Shown here: positions 36,813 through 46,436 of the stretch, piece after piece | Layout: each line of letters begins with the position of its first letter | Position numbering within the stretch: the first letter of the stretch is position 1 | Source: Bauldia sp. | Lineage (GTDB): Bacteria > Pseudomonadota > Alphaproteobacteria > Rhizobiales > Kaistiaceae | Reading direction: 5' to 3' | NCBI GenBank assembly: GCA_022841545.1 | Contig: JALHRF010000005.1 | Coordinates: 1 to 61,536 of the forward strand | Length of the DNA stretch: 61,536 nucleotides | Translations under genes and position numbers: made by a program | Notes under the pieces: generated by a model | Database searches by the model: none | The model's input: the letters and a program-made list of their open reading frames with translations, nothing else | What the model was told of the DNA's origin: nothing

Positions 36813-37460
36813 ATGGCGGGAAAATTCGTGACGTTCGAGGGCGGGGAGGGGGCTGGGAAATCGACGCAGATCCGCCGTCTCGCAGCCCGTCTCAAGGATG
36901 CAGGGCTGACGGTGGTGATCACGCGCGAGCCCGGCGGCACGCCGGCCGCCGAGGCGATCCGCCAGTTCATCCTGACCGGCCGGGCCGCGGCGATGGGGGC
37001 CGAAGGCGAGGCAATGTTGTTTGCTGCCGCCCGGGCCGATCATGTCCAGAACGTCATTCGCCCGGCGCTTCTCCGGGGAGACTGGGTGCTCTGTGACCGA
37101 TTCAGCGACTCGACGCGCGTCTACCAGGGCGCCGAAGGCGGCGTTGCGCCGAAGATGCTCGACGCATTGGAGCACATGGCGGTGGGCGGCACTCGACCGG
37201 ACCTCACGCTGATCCTGGACATCCCCGCGGCGATCGGCCTTCGCCGAGTCAGGGCCCGCCAGGCGGCGACCGGCGATGGACCGGATCGGTTCGACAGCGA
37301 ACAGGTCGCGCCGCACGAGCGACGGCGGCAGGCCTATCTTGCGCTGGCCGCGAGTGACCCGAACCGCTACGCGGTCATTGATGCGGTCCATTGGGAAGGC
37401 GACGTCGCCGACGACATCTGGAGGGCCGTTTCGGCGCGTCTCCTGATGGAGACCAATTGA
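36813..37460 (+). CDS. tmk: Thymidylate kinase
   Basis: Phosphorylates dTMP to dTDP. 215 aa. P-loop EGGEGAGKSTQIRRL, then TREPGGTPAAEAIR (DR-type base recognition) and CDRFSDSTRVYQG. A Lid region with Arg residues (RRVRARQ) completes the fold. The TGA stop overlaps the holB ATG (TGATG), which couples nucleotide kinase and clamp-loader genes as in many bacteria. Confidence 0.97.
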   Translation: MAGKFVTFEGGEGAGKSTQIRRLAARLKDAGLTVVITREPGGTPAAEAIRQFILTGRAAAMGAEGEAMLFAAARADHVQNVIRPALLRGDWVLCDRFSDSTRVYQGAEGGVAPKMLDALEHMAVGGTRPDLTLILDIPAAIGLRRVRARQAATGDGPDRFDSEQVAPHERRRQAYLALAASDPNRYAVIDAVHWEGDVADDIWRAVSARLLMETN

Positions 37461-38542
37461 TGGCCGACGAGATTCCGCGTCTCGACGCCCTTGACGACTG
37501 GCCTCCGCCGGAGGCGCAAGCGCTCTGGTATGGGTCGCCCGCCTCCGAAGCGACGCTGCTCGACGCCTTTCGAGGCGGACGCATGCATCACGCCTGGCTG
37601 CTCGGTGGACCGAAGGGCATCGGCAAGGCGACGCTCGCCTTTCGTTTCGCGCGCTTTGCCTTGGCCAATCCCGATCCAGAGTCCCCCGCCGTCGCCGGTG
37701 CGATCGATCTTGCCGTTCCGGAAGCGTCACCCGCGTTCCGCAAGGTGGCCGGTCGCGCCCATCCGAACCTGCTCACAATGGAGCGGCCCTGGGATGACAA
37801 GAACAAGCGCTACAAGACCGATCTCGCCGTCGATGAGATACGGAGGACGGTCGGCTTCTTCGGCTCGACAAGCGGGGAAGGGGGGTGGCGGATCGCTGTC
37901 GTCGATCCGGCCGACGACATGAACCCTAGCGCGGCCAACGCGTTGCTCAAGATTCTCGAAGAACCGCCATCGCGCTCGCTGTTCTTCATTGTTTCCCACA
38001 CCCCTGGGCGGCTCCTCCCCACCATCCGGTCTCGCTGCCGTCGGCTCGACCTGGCGCCGTTGTCGGCAGAGACAATCGCCACGGCGATGCGCGACAGCGG
38101 TACCATTGATGTCGATGACGAAGACATCAGCCTGGCAGCCGCGTTGGCGGGAGGAAGTCTGCGGCGTGCGATCCTGCTTCTCCAGGACGACGGCATCTCC
38201 ACGTACCGCGCCTTTGCCCGCTTCGCAGCAGATGTCGGCCACCCGGACATTACGGCGATGCACGCCTTGGCCGACAGCGTCTCCGGCCGCGGCGCCAATG
38301 ACGCCTATGAGGGCTTCATCGAAACCGTCCGCGCGTGGCTTGCCCGACGTGTCCGCGGCGAGCCTGAGCCGGTCGCGGAAACCAATCCGGGTGAGGCGGT
38401 GCGGGCCGTTCCGCTTGCCAGATGGGCGGAGGTGTGGGAGAAGATCGCGCAATCATCGACCGAAGCCGATGATCTCAACCTTGACCGCAAACAGGTCGTA
38501 CTTTCGATCCTCATGTCGCTCGCCCGCGCCGCACGAATGTGA
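37460..38542 (+). CDS. holB: DNA polymerase III subunit delta'
   Basis: AAA+ fold subunit of the clamp loader. 360 aa from ATG 37460. P-loop-like LLGGPKGIGKATLAFRFARF, Walker B-type region IAVVDPADDMNPSAANALLK, sensor segment TIRSRCRRLDLAPLS and a C-terminal helical collar domain. The start was taken at the TGATG overlap with tmk; the longer frame only shadows tmk. metG follows 70 bp later. Confidence 0.95.
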   Translation: MADEIPRLDALDDWPPPEAQALWYGSPASEATLLDAFRGGRMHHAWLLGGPKGIGKATLAFRFARFALANPDPESPAVAGAIDLAVPEASPAFRKVAGRAHPNLLTMERPWDDKNKRYKTDLAVDEIRRTVGFFGSTSGEGGWRIAVVDPADDMNPSAANALLKILEEPPSRSLFFIVSHTPGRLLPTIRSRCRRLDLAPLSAETIATAMRDSGTIDVDDEDISLAAALAGGSLRRAILLLQDDGISTYRAFARFAADVGHPDITAMHALADSVSGRGANDAYEGFIETVRAWLARRVRGEPEPVAETNPGEAVRAVPLARWAEVWEKIAQSSTEADDLNLDRKQVVLSILMSLARAARM

Positions 38543-38612
38543 TCATGCCTCCCGGCCGCATCGCGGCCGCGATCCTTTGCGTCCCGGTTGCTGACTGCCT
38601 GGCGAGATGACG

Positions 38613-40178
38613 ATGAGCGCCCAGAAATTCTACATCACCACCGCGATTTCCTATCCCAACGGTCCGCCGCATATCGGCCATGCCTACGAGGCGCTGGCGA
38701 CCGACGCGCTGGCCCGATTCCGCCGGCTCGACGGCGACGACGTCTATTTCCTGACGGGCACCGACGAGCACGGGATCAAGATGAAGCAGATGGCGGGCCG
38801 CGCCGGCGTCACGCCGCGCGAATTTGCCGACCGGAACGCGCCATTGTTCCAGAAGATGGTGCAGACGCTCGGCTGCTCGAACGACGACTTCATCCGCACC
38901 ACCGAGCCGCGCCACTACCGCTCCTGCGAGGAGATCTGGCGCCGGATGCAGGCGGCCGGCGACCTCTACAAGGATTCCTATGCCGGCTGGTACTCGGTCC
39001 GCGACGAGGCGTACTACGCCGAGTCGGAGACGGAGGTGAGGGCGGACAACGTCCGCTATGGCCCCCAGGGCACACCCGTGGAGTGGGTAGAGGAGGCGAG
39101 CTACTTCTTTCGGCTCTCGGCCTACCAGGAACGCCTGCTCGCACATTACGAGTCGAATCCCGATTTCATCGGCCCGGACGAGCGCCGCAACGAGGTGGTG
39201 AGCTTCGTCAAGGGCGGACTGCGGGATCTCTCGATCTCCCGGACGACCTTCGACTGGGGCATCCCGGTGCCGGAGGACCCCAGCCACGTCATGTATGTCT
39301 GGGTCGACGCGCTCACCAACTACATCACCGGCGTCGGCTTCCCGGATGATACGGCGAAGTTCGACCGTTACTGGCCGGCCGATGTCCATGTCATCGGCAA
39401 GGACATCGTACGCTTTCACGCCGTCTACTGGCCGGCCTTCCTGATGTCGGCCGGGCTACCGCTGCCGAAGCGCGTCTTCGCTCACGGCTTCCTCTTCAAC
39501 CGCGGAGAGAAGATGTCGAAGTCGGTCGGCAACGTCGTCGATCCCTTCGCGCTCGTCGCCGCCTATGGCGTAGATGCGTTCCGCTATTTTTTCCTGCGCG
39601 AAGTGCCGTTCGGCCAGGACGGCAACTACAGCCATGAGGCCATCGTCCAGCGCATCAATGCCGATCTCGCCAACGATCTCGGCAATCTCGCCCAGCGCTC
39701 TCTGTCGATGATCGCCAAGAACTGTGACGGCGTGCTGCCGACGCTTGGTGAACTTGCCGCGGAAGACCACCAGATGCTCAGCCAGGCCGACGGGTTGCTC
39801 GCGCTGTGCCGCGCGGCCTTCGGGACCCAACAGATCCATCAGGCGCTGAACGCGATCTGGTCCGTCGTCGCCGAGGCGAACCGCTACTTCGCCGGCGCCG
39901 CACCCTGGGCGCTCCGCAAGACCGATCCGGCCCGCATGGGCACCGTTCTCCATGTCACGGCGGAGGTGATCCGGCAGGTCGGCACTCTTGTCCAGCCGGT
40001 GATGCCCGGGTCTGCGGCAAAGCTTCTCGATCTCCTCGCCGTCGCTCCCGATGCGCGGAGCTTCGCGAGCCTCGGGGTAACGGGACGCTTGCAGGCGGGA
40101 ACACTGCTTCCGCCCCCGGCAGCGGTCTTTCCACGGTACGTCGAGGATGCCGACAAGGATGCGGCGGTAACAGGCTGA
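38613..40178 (+). CDS. metG: Methionyl-tRNA synthetase
   Basis: Class I synthetase charging tRNA-Met, including initiator. About 521 aa. HIGH motif is [11 protein letters not shown] and KMSKS is [10 protein letters not shown]. The connective peptide has no paired CxxC zinc knuckles, so it belongs to the shorter zinc-free bacterial type, and there is no C-terminal tRNA-binding EMAP domain. ATG 38607 is also in frame but abuts the GGCGAG ribosome site, so ATG 38613 ([13 protein letters not shown]) is preferred. tatD follows 11 bp later. Confidence 0.96.
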   Translation: MSAQKFYITTAISYPNGPPHIGHAYEALATDALARFRRLDGDDVYFLTGTDEHGIKMKQMAGRAGVTPREFADRNAPLFQKMVQTLGCSNDDFIRTTEPRHYRSCEEIWRRMQAAGDLYKDSYAGWYSVRDEAYYAESETEVRADNVRYGPQGTPVEWVEEASYFFRLSAYQERLLAHYESNPDFIGPDERRNEVVSFVKGGLRDLSISRTTFDWGIPVPEDPSHVMYVWVDALTNYITGVGFPDDTAKFDRYWPADVHVIGKDIVRFHAVYWPAFLMSAGLPLPKRVFAHGFLFNRGEKMSKSVGNVVDPFALVAAYGVDAFRYFFLREVPFGQDGNYSHEAIVQRINADLANDLGNLAQRSLSMIAKNCDGVLPTLGELAAEDHQMLSQADGLLALCRAAFGTQQIHQALNAIWSVVAEANRYFAGAAPWALRKTDPARMGTVLHVTAEVIRQVGTLVQPVMPGSAAKLLDLLAVAPDARSFASLGVTGRLQAGTLLPPPAAVFPRYVEDADKDAAVTG

Positions 40179-40189
40179 ACCGGGATCCG

Positions 40190-40972
40190 ATGCTCGTCGA
40201 CAGCCACTGCCACCTCGATTTTCCCGATTTCGACGAGGACCGCGATGCCGTCGTGGAACGGGCGCGCGCGGCCGGCGTCGAGACCATTGTCAGCATCTCG
40301 ACGAAGGTTGCGCGCTTTCCGCAACTCCGGGACCTGGTGGGGCGCTACCCGCAGGTTTACTGCTCGGTCGGCACCCATCCGCACAACGCGGCCGAAGAGC
40401 CCGACGTGACGGCGGAAGACCTCGTCCGGTTCGCCGCAGATCCCAAAGTGGTGGCGATCGGGGAGGCCGGTCTCGACTACCATTACGACAACTCGCCCAG
40501 AGAAGCGCAGCGGATCTCTTTCCTCCGGCACATTGCGGCAGCGCGTGAAACGCAGCTCCCGCTGGTGATCCACGCTCGCGACGCGGACGCCGACATGGGC
40601 GATATCCTCGAGGCCGAAAGCGGGCAGGGCGCCTTCCCCGCCATCCTCCACTGCTTCTCCTCGGGCCGCGAGCTCGCGCGGCGCGGCCTCGATCTTGGGC
40701 TCTATGTGTCGTTCTCGGGGATTCTGACCTTCAGGCGCTCCGACGAACTCCGCGCGATTGCTCGCGATGTCCCGCTCGACCGGCTTCTGGTCGAGACCGA
40801 TGCACCGTATCTGGCGCCGCCTCCCTATCGCGGCCGTCGCAACGAACCCGCCTATGTCACTGAGACTGCTCGGGTTCTTGCTGAGGTCAAGGGTCTATCG
40901 GTGGACGCGCTCGCCGAGGCCACGACGGACAATTTCCATCGAATCTTCAATAGAATCGTACGGCCGGAATGA
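40190..40972 (+). CDS. TatD family metal-dependent deoxyribonuclease
   Basis: 260 aa TIM-barrel hydrolase: MLVDSHCHLDFPDFDEDR with the HxH metal pair, GEAGLDYHYD, the catalytic His region LPLVIHARDADAD, ILHCFSSGRELARRG and LLVETDAPYLAPPPYRG. TatD proteins are 3'-5' exonucleases or deoxyribonucleases linked to DNA repair and quality control. The gene overlaps the next by 4 bp (ATGA) and is part of tmk-holB-metG-tatD-MBL, an order common in alphaproteobacteria. Confidence 0.95.
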   Translation: MLVDSHCHLDFPDFDEDRDAVVERARAAGVETIVSISTKVARFPQLRDLVGRYPQVYCSVGTHPHNAAEEPDVTAEDLVRFAADPKVVAIGEAGLDYHYDNSPREAQRISFLRHIAAARETQLPLVIHARDADADMGDILEAESGQGAFPAILHCFSSGRELARRGLDLGLYVSFSGILTFRRSDELRAIARDVPLDRLLVETDAPYLAPPPYRGRRNEPAYVTETARVLAEVKGLSVDALAEATTDNFHRIFNRIVRPE

Positions 40973-41772
40973 CAGGTCTGGGTGCAACGATTCTCGGCTG
41001 TGGACCGTCGCCGGGTGTGCCGCGGATCGGCGATGACTGGGGCGCCTGCGATCCCGCCGAGCCACGAAACCGTCGTTCGCGGTGCGGGTTGCTCGTCGAG
41101 CGCAAAGAGGCTGGAACGCCGGCGACCCGCGTACTGGTCGACACCAGCCCGGACATCCGCACCCAGCTCCTCAGTGCCGGTGTCGATCATCTGGACGGCG
41201 TTCTCTACACCCACGCCCATGCCGACCATCTCCACGGCATCGACGACCTTCGTGCCTTCTGGATGAAAACGAAGCGCCGACTCGACGTTTACGCCGATGG
41301 TGCGACTTCGGATCGTATCCTCGAAGCCTTCGAGTACTGCTTCCGGACCCCGCCGGGGGGCACATATCCGCCGATCCTCACGATGAACCGCATCGAATCC
41401 AATGCGCGGCTCGCAATCAACGGCGCCAGCGGTCCGATCGACGTCACGCCATTCACCCAGGCCCACGGTCCCGGCGGCGCGACGCTGGGCTTCCGGTTTG
41501 GCACGCTGGCATATTCCTGCGATGTCAGCGATTTGGACGACAATGCTGCATCCATGCTCGAGGGATTGGACGTGTGGATCGTCGATGCGCTCCGGCGCGA
41601 CCCGCATTCGAGTCACTTCAGCGTTCGTGAGTCGCTCGCGTGGATCGACAGGCTCAAACCTCGGCGTGCGATCCTCACACATATGGACTACAGCCTCGAT
41701 TATGCGACGCTCAGATCTGAACTGCCGTCGAACGTCGAGCCCGCATACGATGGCATGGTGATCGCGCTTTGA
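40969..41772 (+). CDS. MBL-fold metallohydrolase (PhnP-like)
   Basis: 267 aa. The metallo-beta-lactamase signature is THAHADHLHGIDDLR. Further ligands are in QAHGPGG, SCDVSDLDD and LTHMDYSLD. The N-terminal GCGPSPGVPRIG and RCGLLVE resemble PhnP-type cyclic-phosphate phosphodiesterases, but there is no phosphonate operon here, so the substrate is unknown. Its linkage to tatD (ATGA overlap) is widely conserved. Confidence 0.9.
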   Translation: MTGLGATILGCGPSPGVPRIGDDWGACDPAEPRNRRSRCGLLVERKEAGTPATRVLVDTSPDIRTQLLSAGVDHLDGVLYTHAHADHLHGIDDLRAFWMKTKRRLDVYADGATSDRILEAFEYCFRTPPGGTYPPILTMNRIESNARLAINGASGPIDVTPFTQAHGPGGATLGFRFGTLAYSCDVSDLDDNAASMLEGLDVWIVDALRRDPHSSHFSVRESLAWIDRLKPRRAILTHMDYSLDYATLRSELPSNVEPAYDGMVIAL

Positions 41773-41773
41773 C

Positions 41774-41796
41774 CGCGGGTTACGGTCCGACCCGCG
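41774..41796 (+). terminator. Hairpin after the MBL gene
   Basis: A 7-bp GC stem (CGCGGGT/ACCCGCG) with a 9-nt loop begins just after the stop codon. No T-run follows directly; an AT-rich patch (CATAATATATCTTATG) comes about 15 bp later and could hold the mazG promoter. Confidence 0.4.
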
Positions 41797-41871
41797 AATG
41801 CGGTCAAGTTCCATAATATATCTTATGCGACTCACGTGGCTGTCGTAACTCTCGCGCCAGGAACTCCACCG

Positions 41872-42693
41872 ATGACGCCCTCCCGAGACATCTCAAGGCT
41901 GATCGAGATCATGGCCGCGCTGCGCGATCCCGACACCGGCTGTCCCTGGGACATCGAGCAGACCTTCGCGACCATCGCGCCCTACACGATCGAGGAAGCG
42001 CATGAGGTTGCCGAGGCGATCGCCCGGAACGACATGCTCGATCTCCGAGACGAGCTTGGCGATCTGCTGCTCCAGGCCGTCTATCATGCGCGGCTTGCCG
42101 AGGAAGCCGGTGCGTTCTCCTTTGCCGACGTGGTCGAGGCGATCACAACCAAACTCATCCGGCGACATCCCCACGTCTTCGGCGACGCCGACGCCCGGGC
42201 GGCCGGCGCGGCCAAAGGCATCTGGGAGAAGATCAAGGCCGAGGAAATGACGTCCCGGCGGGCCGAGCGCGGCGAGGCTGAAGAGGCCCCTGGACTCTTG
42301 TCCGGTGTCGGGCGTGGCCAGCCGGCGTTGGCTCGCGCACTCAAGCTGCAGGAGAAGGCGTCGACAGTGGGCTTTGACTGGAACGATCCCCGTGCCGTCC
42401 TGGTGAAGCTTCGCGAGGAGATCGACGAGATCGAGGCCGAACTCGCAGACCGCGAGCCGACCCGGGTCGCGGATGAGGTCGGGGACCTCCTGTTCGCCGT
42501 GGTCAACCTCGCACGCCATCTCCGAGTCGATCCCGAGCAGGCGCTGCGTGGCGCGAACCTGAAATTCGAGACCCGTTTCGCCGCAATCGAATCGGCGCTG
42601 GCGAAAACGGGACGGACACCAGCCGGTGCAACTTTGGACGAGATGGAAGCGCTTTGGCAGGCGGCCAAGACGCGAACCGACAGAGCGCCCTGA
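41872..42693 (+). CDS. mazG: Nucleoside triphosphate pyrophosphohydrolase (MazG)
   Basis: Hydrolyses (d)NTPs to monophosphates, with house-cleaning and ppGpp-related roles in E. coli. About 273 aa with two tandem MazG helical units. The first carries CPWDIEQTFATIAPYTIEEA and ELGDLLLQAVYHARLAEE. The second carries KLREEIDEIEAELADRE and DEVGDLLFAVVNLARHL. Each has the EExxE/ExxD metal motif. I preferred ATG 41872 with AGGA 9 bp upstream over the GTG at 41836. Confidence 0.94.
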   Translation: MTPSRDISRLIEIMAALRDPDTGCPWDIEQTFATIAPYTIEEAHEVAEAIARNDMLDLRDELGDLLLQAVYHARLAEEAGAFSFADVVEAITTKLIRRHPHVFGDADARAAGAAKGIWEKIKAEEMTSRRAERGEAEEAPGLLSGVGRGQPALARALKLQEKASTVGFDWNDPRAVLVKLREEIDEIEAELADREPTRVADEVGDLLFAVVNLARHLRVDPEQALRGANLKFETRFAAIESALAKTGRTPAGATLDEMEALWQAAKTRTDRAP

Positions 42694-42762
42694 CGGATCG
42701 TTCCAGGCAGTCGCTTTCGGCGCCCCCTGCCCGCGGTTGATTGATGCGTTGAGGCTTTACAG

Positions 42763-43491
42763 TCAGGGCCGGGTCCCTTCGTCCCATAGGTCGCCCTGGG
42801 TGTCCTCCACAACATCGCCCAGCACCTCCGCGGCGAGTTTCCGGCTCACGCCACGGCCACCGGCGAGCGCGGCCTTGTCGAGCGCGGCCACGATCCGATT
42901 GGCGGCAGCAAGGGAGCGCTCCATCCGCGTCGCAATGTAGGTGACGACTCCAGGATCGACGTTGAGCTGGCGATCGGCGAAGAGCTTGGTCAGGACGCGG
43001 CGGAGCAGATCGTCATCCGGTGCGCCCAGCATCACCAGCCGCATCGCGCGGAGCCGCGAAACGAGGTCGGGCAAGGTCAGGCGCAGTTCGGCGGGGCCGG
43101 ACCGACTGGTGATCAGCACCTTTGCGTCCCGCTCGACAGCGAGATTGAGGAGATGGAAGACCGCGGGCTCGTCGATCGGCCCCGCGTGAAGATCCTCCAT
43201 CGCCACGACGCCGCCGGCGGTGAGCCGGTCGGCATCCTCGCGGACAAGGTCCCTCGCCTCGATCCGCGCTGCGCCCGGAAACTCGCAGAAGATCGACGCC
43301 AGGTGGGACTTGCCGCTGCCTTCAGGCCCGACGAGAAGAACGCCTCGGGATGGCCAGTCCGGCAACGCTTCGATCAGCGTGATGGCTTCGAGGTTGGCGC
43401 GACCGGCAACGAAGTCGGCCCGACCGGTTGTCGGCTCGTGCGGAAAGCCAAGCGTAAGCTGCGTCCCCGGCGGCTCGCGATGCCCGCTCAC
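42763..43491 (-). CDS. hdaA: DnaA regulatory inactivator homologue (HdaA)
   Basis: 242 aa from GTG 43491. It is an AAA+ protein like DnaA domain III: Walker A GPEGSGKSHLASIF, Walker B VVAMEDLHAG, sensor ITSRSGP. There is no DNA-binding domain IV. Residues 11-16 (QLTLGF) fit the Hda clamp-binding motif, so it should work with the beta clamp to stimulate DnaA-ATP hydrolysis after initiation. In Caulobacter HdaA has this role. The GTG overlaps the perM stop (GTGA), so it is coupled to a membrane protein gene. A longer upstream frame is antisense/out of register and unsupported. Confidence 0.92.
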   Translation of the reverse strand: MSGHREPPGTQLTLGFPHEPTTGRADFVAGRANLEAITLIEALPDWPSRGVLLVGPEGSGKSHLASIFCEFPGAARIEARDLVREDADRLTAGGVVAMEDLHAGPIDEPAVFHLLNLAVERDAKVLITSRSGPAELRLTLPDLVSRLRAMRLVMLGAPDDDLLRRVLTKLFADRQLNVDPGVVTYIATRMERSLAAANRIVAALDKAALAGGRGVSRKLAAEVLGDVVEDTQGDLWDEGTRP

Positions 43492-44555
43492 GGACCGTCC
43501 TGGCCGCGGTAGATCGGGCTCGCGAGATAGCGCGCAAGGGCGTAGCGGACGAGCACGCCTATCGCCGCCGCTATCGGGATCGCAATCAGCAGCCCGACAA
43601 AGCCGAAGAGAAGGCCGAAGGCGAAGAGCGAGAACATCAGCCAGACCGGGTGAAGGCCGACATTGGTGCCGATCAGGTAGGGTTGAAGGACGTAGCCCTC
43701 TATGAGCTGGCCGGAGATGAACAGCGTCGCGGCCGCAACCGGCATCACCCAATCCGGCCAGAACTGGAGAAGCGCGATGCCGACCGATACGACGAACCCC
43801 AGCGTCGAGCCGAGATAGGGGATGAACGAGACAACCCCGGCGACGAGCCCGATCAGGAAGCCGAAATTGACGCCGAGAAGCACCAGCCCCGCCGCGTAGA
43901 ACGTGCCGAGAGTGAGGCTGACCATCGCCTGCCCGCGAACGAAGCCGGCGAGCACCCGGTCGATCTCGCTGGCGAGGAGACGGACCTCGCCGACACTGTC
44001 CCGTGGTATCCAGCTATCGACCAGGTCAATCATCCTGTCCCAGTCATAGAGGAGGTAGAAGGCGACGACGGGCGTCACCACAAGAAGCGCGAGGATGTTG
44101 ATGATCGCGAGACCGCCGCTCCACAGGCCGGTCACCAACGTCGTCAACCAGTTGGCGCCCTGGCTGAGCAGGCTCGCCAGCGACGAACGCACCGCGGCGG
44201 GGTCGACGCCGAGGCTCTCCGCCCAGCTGCTCTGCAGGATCGAATTGATCAGCACGTCCAGGCGCGCGAGATAGTCGGGAAGGTTCTGGGCGAGCAGGAT
44301 GAGCTGGTTGATGAGGATCGGCAGCACCAGAAGCATCAGCGCGATGAGCACCACGATGAACAGCACCAGGATGGTCATGGTCGCGGCGAGACGGCTGAAG
44401 CCCTGCCGCTCGAACCAGTCGGCGAGCGGGTCGAGCAGATAGGCGAGCGCTGCCCCGGCAACGAAGGGGAGCAGGATCGAGCTGAAGAGGAAGAGCAGGA
44501 TGAGCAGCGTCACCAGCGCCGCGACCCAGAAGACTACCTTGCGGTCGATCCGCAT
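43488..44555 (-). CDS. AI-2E family transporter / PerM-like membrane protein
   Basis: 355 aa. About eight hydrophobic segments. Two N-terminal helices (VVFWVAALVTLLILLFLFSS), a helix pair around 60-100, an amphipathic middle region with RLDVLINSILQSSWAE, then a cluster from residue ~150 including YLGSTLGFVVSVGIALLQFW. The family includes permeases of uncertain substrate; no specific substrate can be named. It directly abuts the phosphatidyltransferase gene and overlaps hdaA, a conserved arrangement. Confidence 0.9.
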   Translation of the reverse strand: MRIDRKVVFWVAALVTLLILLFLFSSILLPFVAGAALAYLLDPLADWFERQGFSRLAATMTILVLFIVVLIALMLLVLPILINQLILLAQNLPDYLARLDVLINSILQSSWAESLGVDPAAVRSSLASLLSQGANWLTTLVTGLWSGGLAIINILALLVVTPVVAFYLLYDWDRMIDLVDSWIPRDSVGEVRLLASEIDRVLAGFVRGQAMVSLTLGTFYAAGLVLLGVNFGFLIGLVAGVVSFIPYLGSTLGFVVSVGIALLQFWPDWVMPVAAATLFISGQLIEGYVLQPYLIGTNVGLHPVWLMFSLFAFGLLFGFVGLLIAIPIAAAIGVLVRYALARYLASPIYRGQDGP

Positions 44556-45122
44556 CTAGGGCTGCCCTCCCGCCGCGCCCGTCCCGTCGCTGCCCATATG
44601 TCTCACCCAATCGACCGCGTAGACGGCCGTCGACGCGATCGTCAGGAACCCCACCAGGACCGCCATGACATTTCGCACCATTGCCAGATCCAGCGGGAAC
44701 GCAAGGTCGCCCAGCACCAACCCGGCAAGCACGATCTGGGCCGCCGTGTTCGCCTTGCTGATGATCCGGGGCCGCATCTCGACGGGCTGGCCGAGCATGC
44801 CGGCGAGCATCACCGCCCCGATGATCAGGATGTCGCGACTGACGATGAGGATCGTCACCCAGAGCGGGATCTCGTTGAGAATCGCGAAGGTCACGTAGAT
44901 GGAAACGAGCAGCACCTTGTCGGCCAGGGGATCCAGATACGATCCCAGTTCCGACCGAAGGTTGAACTGGCGAGCCAGAAACCCGTCGACCGCGTCGCTC
45001 ACCCCGGCGAGGATGAATATCCAGAAGGCCGTGACCGCGTCCCCCTTGACGATCAGCCAGACCGTGAACGGAACAAGAAACAGCCTGCCGATAGTGATGA
45101 GATTCGGAATGGTTACGGGCAT
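44556..45122 (-). CDS. CDP-alcohol phosphatidyltransferase (PgsA/cardiolipin-synthase-like)
   Basis: 188 aa membrane enzyme. The CDP-alcohol phosphotransferase signature is visible: DAVDGFLARQFN, then GSYLDPLADKVLL, i.e. D-G-x2-A-R-x8-G-x3-D-x3-D. It joins a CDP-activated lipid to an alcohol acceptor such as glycerol-3-phosphate; which one is not decidable here. The start at 45122 faces purM across a 156-bp divergent region. The stop is immediately followed by the perM ATG. Confidence 0.9.
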   Translation of the reverse strand: MPVTIPNLITIGRLFLVPFTVWLIVKGDAVTAFWIFILAGVSDAVDGFLARQFNLRSELGSYLDPLADKVLLVSIYVTFAILNEIPLWVTILIVSRDILIIGAVMLAGMLGQPVEMRPRIISKANTAAQIVLAGLVLGDLAFPLDLAMVRNVMAVLVGFLTIASTAVYAVDWVRHMGSDGTGAAGGQP

Positions 45123-45278
45123 GGTCCAAACCTTGCGCCGCCCTGTCCGGAACGGCGGAAATGCGGGTTAGGAATGGCATGACGGGCGCAGCCACGCAAT
45201 CTTGTGGCATGCGGCGGCTTTGGCTTGCATTCGACCGTCGGGCCGGGGAGTATGCCGCCGCCAGGGGAGACCATATCG

Positions 45279-46361
45279 ATGAGCAACGCTGAGGCGCGCG
45301 GAGCCTCGCCGCTGGGCTATGCCGACGCGGGCGTCGACATCGACGCCGGCAACGACTTCGTCGAGGCGCTCAAGCCGATCATTCGAACGACGCGCCGAGC
45401 GGGTGCGGACGCCGAGATCGGCGGGTTCGGCGGCCTCTTCGACCTCAAGCGCACCGGCTACAAGGACCCTCTCCTCGTCAGCGCCACCGACGGCGTTGGC
45501 ACCAAGCTCAGGATCGCGATCGAGACGGGGATTCTCGACACGGTCGGCATCGACCTGGTCGCGATGAACGTCAACGACATCGTCGCCCAGGGCGCCGAGC
45601 CGCTCTTCTTCCTCGACTATTTCGCGACTGGAAAGATCGAGCTGGCTTCGGCCATCGCCATCGTCGCCGGAATCGCGCGGGGCTGCCGCATGGCCGGCTG
45701 TGCGCTCATCGGCGGCGAGACGGCCGAGATGCCCGGCTTCTACGAGCCTTCGGAATTCGACCTTGCCGGATTCTCCGTCGGCGCCGTCGAGCGCGATCGT
45801 GTCCTGCCGCGGAAGGACGTGGCGGCAGGAGACGTCATCCTCGGCCTCGGTTCGTCGGGCGTCCACTCCAACGGATATTCGCTCGTCCGGCTCGTCGTCG
45901 CCCGCTCCGAGGCCCGGTACGACTTCCCCTCCCCGTTCGGCGACAGCACGCTCGGTCGGGACCTCTTGACGCCGACGCGCATCTACGTGAAACCGCTCCT
46001 CGCCGCGATGAAGGAGCCGGGGCGGATCAAGGCCCTTGCCCACATCACCGGCGGCGGCTTCGTCGACAATATCCCGCGGGTGCTCCCTGGACGGCTCGCC
46101 GCACGGATCGACCTTGGGGCGATCGACGTGCCGCCGGTCTTCCGTTGGCTGGCCGAGGCCGGGCCCATCGCAGAAGCCGAGATGCTCCGCACGTTCAACT
46201 GCGGCGTCGGCATGGTGGCGATCGTCGCCCCCGAGGCGGCCGACGCCGTCGCCGAGTCGCTCGCGACCGATGGCGAGACGGTGTTCCGCCTGGGCCGGGT
46301 GGAGCCGCGGCATGGCGCGCCGGTGGTTTTTGACCGGGCGCTCGACCTCAGGACGGGGTGA
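45279..46361 (+). CDS. purM: Phosphoribosylformylglycinamidine cyclo-ligase (PurM)
   Basis: ATP-dependent ring closure giving aminoimidazole ribotide. 360 aa. Signatures: [10 protein letters not shown] near residue 48, [49 protein letters not shown] and [16 protein letters not shown], then [18 protein letters not shown] 45279 is chosen with AGGGGAGA 8-9 bp upstream; the longer frame lacks homology. purN follows 75 bp later. Confidence 0.97.
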   Translation: MSNAEARGASPLGYADAGVDIDAGNDFVEALKPIIRTTRRAGADAEIGGFGGLFDLKRTGYKDPLLVSATDGVGTKLRIAIETGILDTVGIDLVAMNVNDIVAQGAEPLFFLDYFATGKIELASAIAIVAGIARGCRMAGCALIGGETAEMPGFYEPSEFDLAGFSVGAVERDRVLPRKDVAAGDVILGLGSSGVHSNGYSLVRLVVARSEARYDFPSPFGDSTLGRDLLTPTRIYVKPLLAAMKEPGRIKALAHITGGGFVDNIPRVLPGRLAARIDLGAIDVPPVFRWLAEAGPIAEAEMLRTFNCGVGMVAIVAPEAADAVAESLATDGETVFRLGRVEPRHGAPVVFDRALDLRTG

Positions 46362-46436
46362 GGCATCCCCTCTGAGATCGCGTTGGGGCGCAACGCCGGG
46401 GCGTGTGCGAAACGCAAGAGCAAACCCGAGGTCTGA

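Noticed and set aside
35865..37730. 621-codon minus-strand open frame across the carboxypeptidase and tmk
   Set aside because: Antisense of well-recognised genes, with low-complexity His/Arg/Asp-rich translation.
38543..38612. Riboswitch or T-box ahead of metG
   Set aside because: The spacer is only about 70 bp and holds no recognisable structure.
42763..43752. HdaA as a 329-residue protein
   Set aside because: The extra N-terminus is an antisense/out-of-frame read of the perM gene; the GTG at 43491 gives a family-sized protein with the clamp motif at its start.
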